A program made the translations under genes and the position numbers. A stretch of DNA of 64,000 nt from CAIKZY01 sp044374195 (GTDB lineage: Bacteria > Actinomycetota > Actinomycetes > S36-B12), in assembly GCA_044374195.1 (NCBI GenBank), contig JBILOY010000010.1, positions 1 through 64,000 on the forward strand, read 5' to 3'. Below are positions 61,298-64,000 of the stretch, piece by piece. Position 1 is the stretch's first letter. The number at the start of each line of letters is the position of its first letter. The notes under the pieces are model-generated. The model saw only the letters and a list, made by a program, of their open reading frames with translations, was not told the DNA's origin and made no database searches.

Positions 61298-61771
61298 TCA
61301 GCCGTATGTGTCGCGCGGGCCGCGACCAGGAACTGAACGGGGGCCTGACTTCCATGAGGGGGCGGTCGGACCCTTGACGGTTACCTTCGTGACCACTCCG
61401 ACCCCGATGGCCTGGTCGATCGCCGTGCGCACCGTAGCCATGAGGAGGCGCACCTGGGTCGCCCAGGAGGTGGATTCGGCCCGCAGGACGAGTACCCCTT
61501 CCTCAAAGGACTCCGGCTGCACGTGGTCAGCGAGCTCTGGGCCCACGATCTCAGCCCAGCGGGTGGTCAAACTGGCGGCCGAGGCATCAGCGGTCCAGCC
61601 GCGGTCCCGAATAAGGCGATCAACCGCCGAGCCGAGGAGTTCTGGATCTCTGCCGGCGCCCCTGGTTGTGGCTGGGCTTTGCTTCTTTCGGGGGGCCGTG
61701 GCCTTCTTACCCGAAGAGGCCGCTCGATTGAGGGCGCGGGCGGCCGCATCGCTATCGGGTGTTTCAGCCAT
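61298..61771 (-). CDS. DUF721/DciA-type protein
   Basis: A 157-residue protein. After a basic, disordered N-terminus, residues about 45-140 show the DUF721 pattern: SAVDRLIRDRGWT, TRWAEIVGPELADHVQPESFEEGVLVLRAESTSWATQVRLL. In other bacteria DUF721/DciA proteins help load the replicative helicase DnaB; between recF and gyrB it is conserved in Actinomycetia. ATG 61771 overlaps the recF stop by eight bases. Confidence 0.92.
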   Translation of the reverse strand: MAETPDSDAAARALNRAASSGKKATAPRKKQSPATTRGAGRDPELLGSAVDRLIRDRGWTADASAASLTTRWAEIVGPELADHVQPESFEEGVLVLRAESTSWATQVRLLMATVRTAIDQAIGVGVVTKVTVKGPTAPSWKSGPRSVPGRGPRDTYG

Positions 61772-62897
61772 GGCTTACCGCTCCCTTCGTTACCTCAATA
61801 CGAGTGCCGGCTAATTCGGCAGGGACATCCTCGGCTACCGCGGCCGTGATGAATGCCTGCTGCGCCGTGCTTACATGCGTGGCCAAGTGTGCGCGGCGCT
61901 GTGAGTCCAACTCGGCAAAGACATCATCGAGGATCAAGATCGGTGAATCACCGTCAGCAGTAAGGAGATCAAAGGCGCCGAGCCGCAACGAGAGAGCAAG
62001 GGACCAGGACTCCCCGTGTGAGACATAACCCTTGGCCGGGAAGTCACCGAGATGAAGCGAGATGTCGTCGCGATGCGGCCCCACGAGTGTCACGCCACGA
62101 TCTAGTTCGTCCTTGCGACGATCCGCTATGGCGGAAAGAAGTTGAGCGGACCACTGCTCTCGATCCGTGGAGCGTTCAGCACCATCACCCAGGGATGACT
62201 GATACATCGCACTGAGCACCATGTCGGTGTCACTGCCGGAGACCATGGCGTACTGATGCTGCGCAAGCGGCATCACTTCGTTGAGAAGTGAGATGCGTGC
62301 GGCTACCAACTCACCGCCGTACAGCGCGAGCTGCTCATCCCACACTTCAAGGGTCTGCACGATTGCGTCTACCCCGGCCTTGCGGGCAACACTGGCTGAT
62401 TTGAGTAGCGCGTTTCGCTGCTTCAGCACTCGGTCATAGTCAGCCCGAGTACCAGCGAGGCGCGGAGTACGTTGCACGAGCAACTCATCGAGAAACCGGC
62501 GGCGCGCACTGGGGTCTCCTTTGACAAGTTCAAGATCCTCCGGGGCGAACACGACGGCACGAACTACGCCGAGAATATCTCGGGTGCGCGGCACCGGTGA
62601 CTTGTTGATGCGCGCCTTGTTCGCCTTTCCCGGAGTGATGGCAATCTCGAGAAGAACGTCGCGGTCGTCAGAAGAAACACTTGCACGAATGAAGCCGCGG
62701 TCGCTGCCTTGTCGCACGAGCGGAAGGTCGCTGGCCACGCGGTGACTACTCAGCGTCGCCAGATAGCCAATGGCTTCAACGATGTTGGTCTTGCCCTGGC
62801 CATTACTTCCGACGAAGGCAGTGATGCCCTGGCCGAACGGGCAATCGAGCTGCTCATACGAACGGATATCAGTCAGGCTTAGCGACTGAATCCACAC
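61764..62897 (-). CDS. recF: RecF recombination mediator
   Basis: A 377-residue SMC-like ATPase from GTG 62897. It begins with the standard LSLTDIRSYEQLD, has Walker A GSNGQGKTN, the RRFLDELLVQR block, the signature-like LSLALSLRLGAFDLL and Walker B SPILILDDVFAELD. It loads RecA at gaps. It sits five bases downstream of dnaN. Confidence 0.96.
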   Translation of the reverse strand: MWIQSLSLTDIRSYEQLDCPFGQGITAFVGSNGQGKTNIVEAIGYLATLSSHRVASDLPLVRQGSDRGFIRASVSSDDRDVLLEIAITPGKANKARINKSPVPRTRDILGVVRAVVFAPEDLELVKGDPSARRRFLDELLVQRTPRLAGTRADYDRVLKQRNALLKSASVARKAGVDAIVQTLEVWDEQLALYGGELVAARISLLNEVMPLAQHQYAMVSGSDTDMVLSAMYQSSLGDGAERSTDREQWSAQLLSAIADRRKDELDRGVTLVGPHRDDISLHLGDFPAKGYVSHGESWSLALSLRLGAFDLLTADGDSPILILDDVFAELDSQRRAHLATHVSTAQQAFITAAVAEDVPAELAGTRIEVTKGAVSHG

Positions 62898-62902
62898 GCA
62901 GA

Positions 62903-64000
62903 TCAGCCAGTGAGGCGAACGGGCATGAGCAGGTAGCGATAGTCGTCGACAGCTGATGCGGCACTGTTGTCAGCACCAGTGAGAACTGCCGGGCGGGTGG
63001 CCTGGGTGAATGAGAAAGTTGTGGTGGCAGAGTCAACAGCGCTGAGTCCGTCGAGAAGGTACGTGGGGTTGAAGGCGATCTCCAGACCATCACCGTCAAC
63101 ACGGCACTCGACAACCTCGTTGGCCTGTGCATCTTCGCCGGCACCCGCACGGAGTACAACTTCGGAGCCATCGAACGCGAGGCGAACGGGAGTGTTGCGC
63201 TCGGCTACGAGTGCCACTCGCTTAACTGCATCGGCAAGGGCTGAGGTGTCCACTGACGCGACGGTTGCGGCTTCGCTCGGCAACAGTGTGCGGTACTTGG
63301 GGAACTCACCATCAAGAAGACGCGTGGTGGTGCGTCGGCCGGAACCCTCAAAACCGATGAGGCCCTCACCTGAACCGCCGGCGCTCAGTGCGATGGTCAC
63401 GAGATCAGTCGTGGCCAATGATTTGGCAGTGTCGGCAAGTGTTTTTGCAGGGATAAGTGCATTAACGGAGATTGATGAACTCTTCGGATTCCAACTGAAC
63501 TCACGTACAGCCAACCGATAACGATCGGTTGCGGCTAGAACGATGTTGCCGCCCTCGATTTCCATCCGAATACCGGTAAGTGTTGGCAAAGTGTCATCGC
63601 GGCCAGCGGCAATCGCTACCTGCGCGACAGCCGCGGCAAAGAGCGCGGCTTCAATATCACCTGATGAGTCAGGCATGGCTGGAAGTGACGGGTAGTCCTC
63701 AACGGGCAAAGTGGGAAGAGTGAAAGAGGAGCGACCACACGTGATGACTACACGGGTTCCCTCATTCGACAATTGAACCGGTGCACCAGGCAGGGACCTA
63801 GTGATGTCGGCGAGTAGTCGACCTGACACCAAACTTGTTCCCGGTGTTTGAACGTCGGCGGCAATAGTGACTCGTGAGGAAACCTCATAGTCGAAGCTAC
63901 TCAGGGTTACTGAGTCTTCGTTCGCCTCGAGCACTAGACCGGCAAGTACGGGCATCGAGGGTCGGGTGGGCAGGGTGCGTGCAGCCCAGGACACCGCATC
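62903..64000 (-). CDS. dnaN: DNA polymerase III beta sliding clamp (5' end cut by window)
   Basis: The frame is open to the right edge; about 365 residues are visible and roughly 10-15 N-terminal residues are missing. Diagnostic stretches are SWAARTLPTRPSMPVLAGLVLEA, AATDRYRLAVREF (the family's TDRYRLA motif) and the terminal DDYRYLLMPVRLTG. It forms the processivity ring of the replisome. dnaA should lie just beyond the window, next to the origin. Confidence 0.96.
   Translation of the reverse strand, partial: DAVSWAARTLPTRPSMPVLAGLVLEANEDSVTLSSFDYEVSSRVTIAADVQTPGTSLVSGRLLADITRSLPGAPVQLSNEGTRVVITCGRSSFTLPTLPVEDYPSLPAMPDSSGDIEAALFAAAVAQVAIAAGRDDTLPTLTGIRMEIEGGNIVLAATDRYRLAVREFSWNPKSSSISVNALIPAKTLADTAKSLATTDLVTIALSAGGSGEGLIGFEGSGRRTTTRLLDGEFPKYRTLLPSEAATVASVDTSALADAVKRVALVAERNTPVRLAFDGSEVVLRAGAGEDAQANEVVECRVDGDGLEIAFNPTYLLDGLSAVDSATTTFSFTQATRPAVLTGADNSAASAVDDYRYLLMPVRLTG

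Overview
The window is chromosomal DNA of a high-GC actinobacterium (class Actinomycetia) next to the replication origin. The right end, on the minus strand, reads dnaN (cut by the window edge), recF, a DUF721/DciA-type gene, gyrB, gyrA, a DUF3566 membrane protein, tRNA-Ile(GAU), a DLW-39 micropeptide and tRNA-Ala(UGC). Further left come ppiA, a rhomboid protease, crgA, a TrpG/PabA amidotransferase, and the pknB-pbpA-rodA-pstP-fhaB-fhaA growth and division cluster, followed by tRNA-Leu(CAG). This is the conserved origin-proximal order of Actinomycetia. tRNAs without encoded CCA and frequent GTG starts fit the group. The genus cannot be told from the sequence.

Two accessory blocks interrupt or flank this core. 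(1) Positions 45.8-55.6 kb, between tRNA-Ala and ppiA, hold an amide-utilisation unit. A GAF-LuxR regulator is divergent from an operon encoding a lipoprotein amide/amino-acid-type binding protein, LivG, LivF, LivH, a LivM permease whose C-terminus looks like the small subunit of N,N-dimethylformamidase, the large (iron) subunit of the same enzyme, and a class II HDAC/acetylpolyamine-amidohydrolase-like zinc enzyme. A physical fusion of importer and hydrolase subunit is the most unusual feature of the window. (2) Positions 1-19.6 kb hold most of an extracellular contractile injection system (eCIS). A translationally coupled plus-strand operon runs from the end of a DUF6760-like gene through a giant DUF4157 protein, a tube/CIS_tube/LysM fusion, a VgrG/gpD-type spike, gp25, gpJ, gpI and a membrane-anchored zinc-ribbon protein. 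A convergent minus-strand operon carries a small membrane peptide, a multi-span membrane protein, the DUF4255 cap protein, the AAA+ ATPase and a large CARDB/FN3 membrane protein. A divergent Ala/Gly-rich 643-residue protein is a candidate cargo. Sheath and main tube genes would lie left of the window.

The middle (19.6-35.2 kb) holds assorted metabolic and efflux genes: a methyltransferase, a chorismate-mutase-like protein, GDP-fucose synthase, two ABM-fold proteins, a geranylgeranyl-reductase-family oxidoreductase, an MFS pump, a FUSC-type exporter, an AhpD-like protein, tiny zinc-binding proteins and a cupin. After these comes a cluster of secreted proteins. It includes two 243-residue paralogues, an Ig-repeat protein and a propeller-repeat protein that share one C-terminal domain, and four copies of a terminator/tRNA-3'-end-like repeat that culminate in the real tRNA-Leu. 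That looks like repeated segmental duplication or insertion at a tRNA-Leu terminator.
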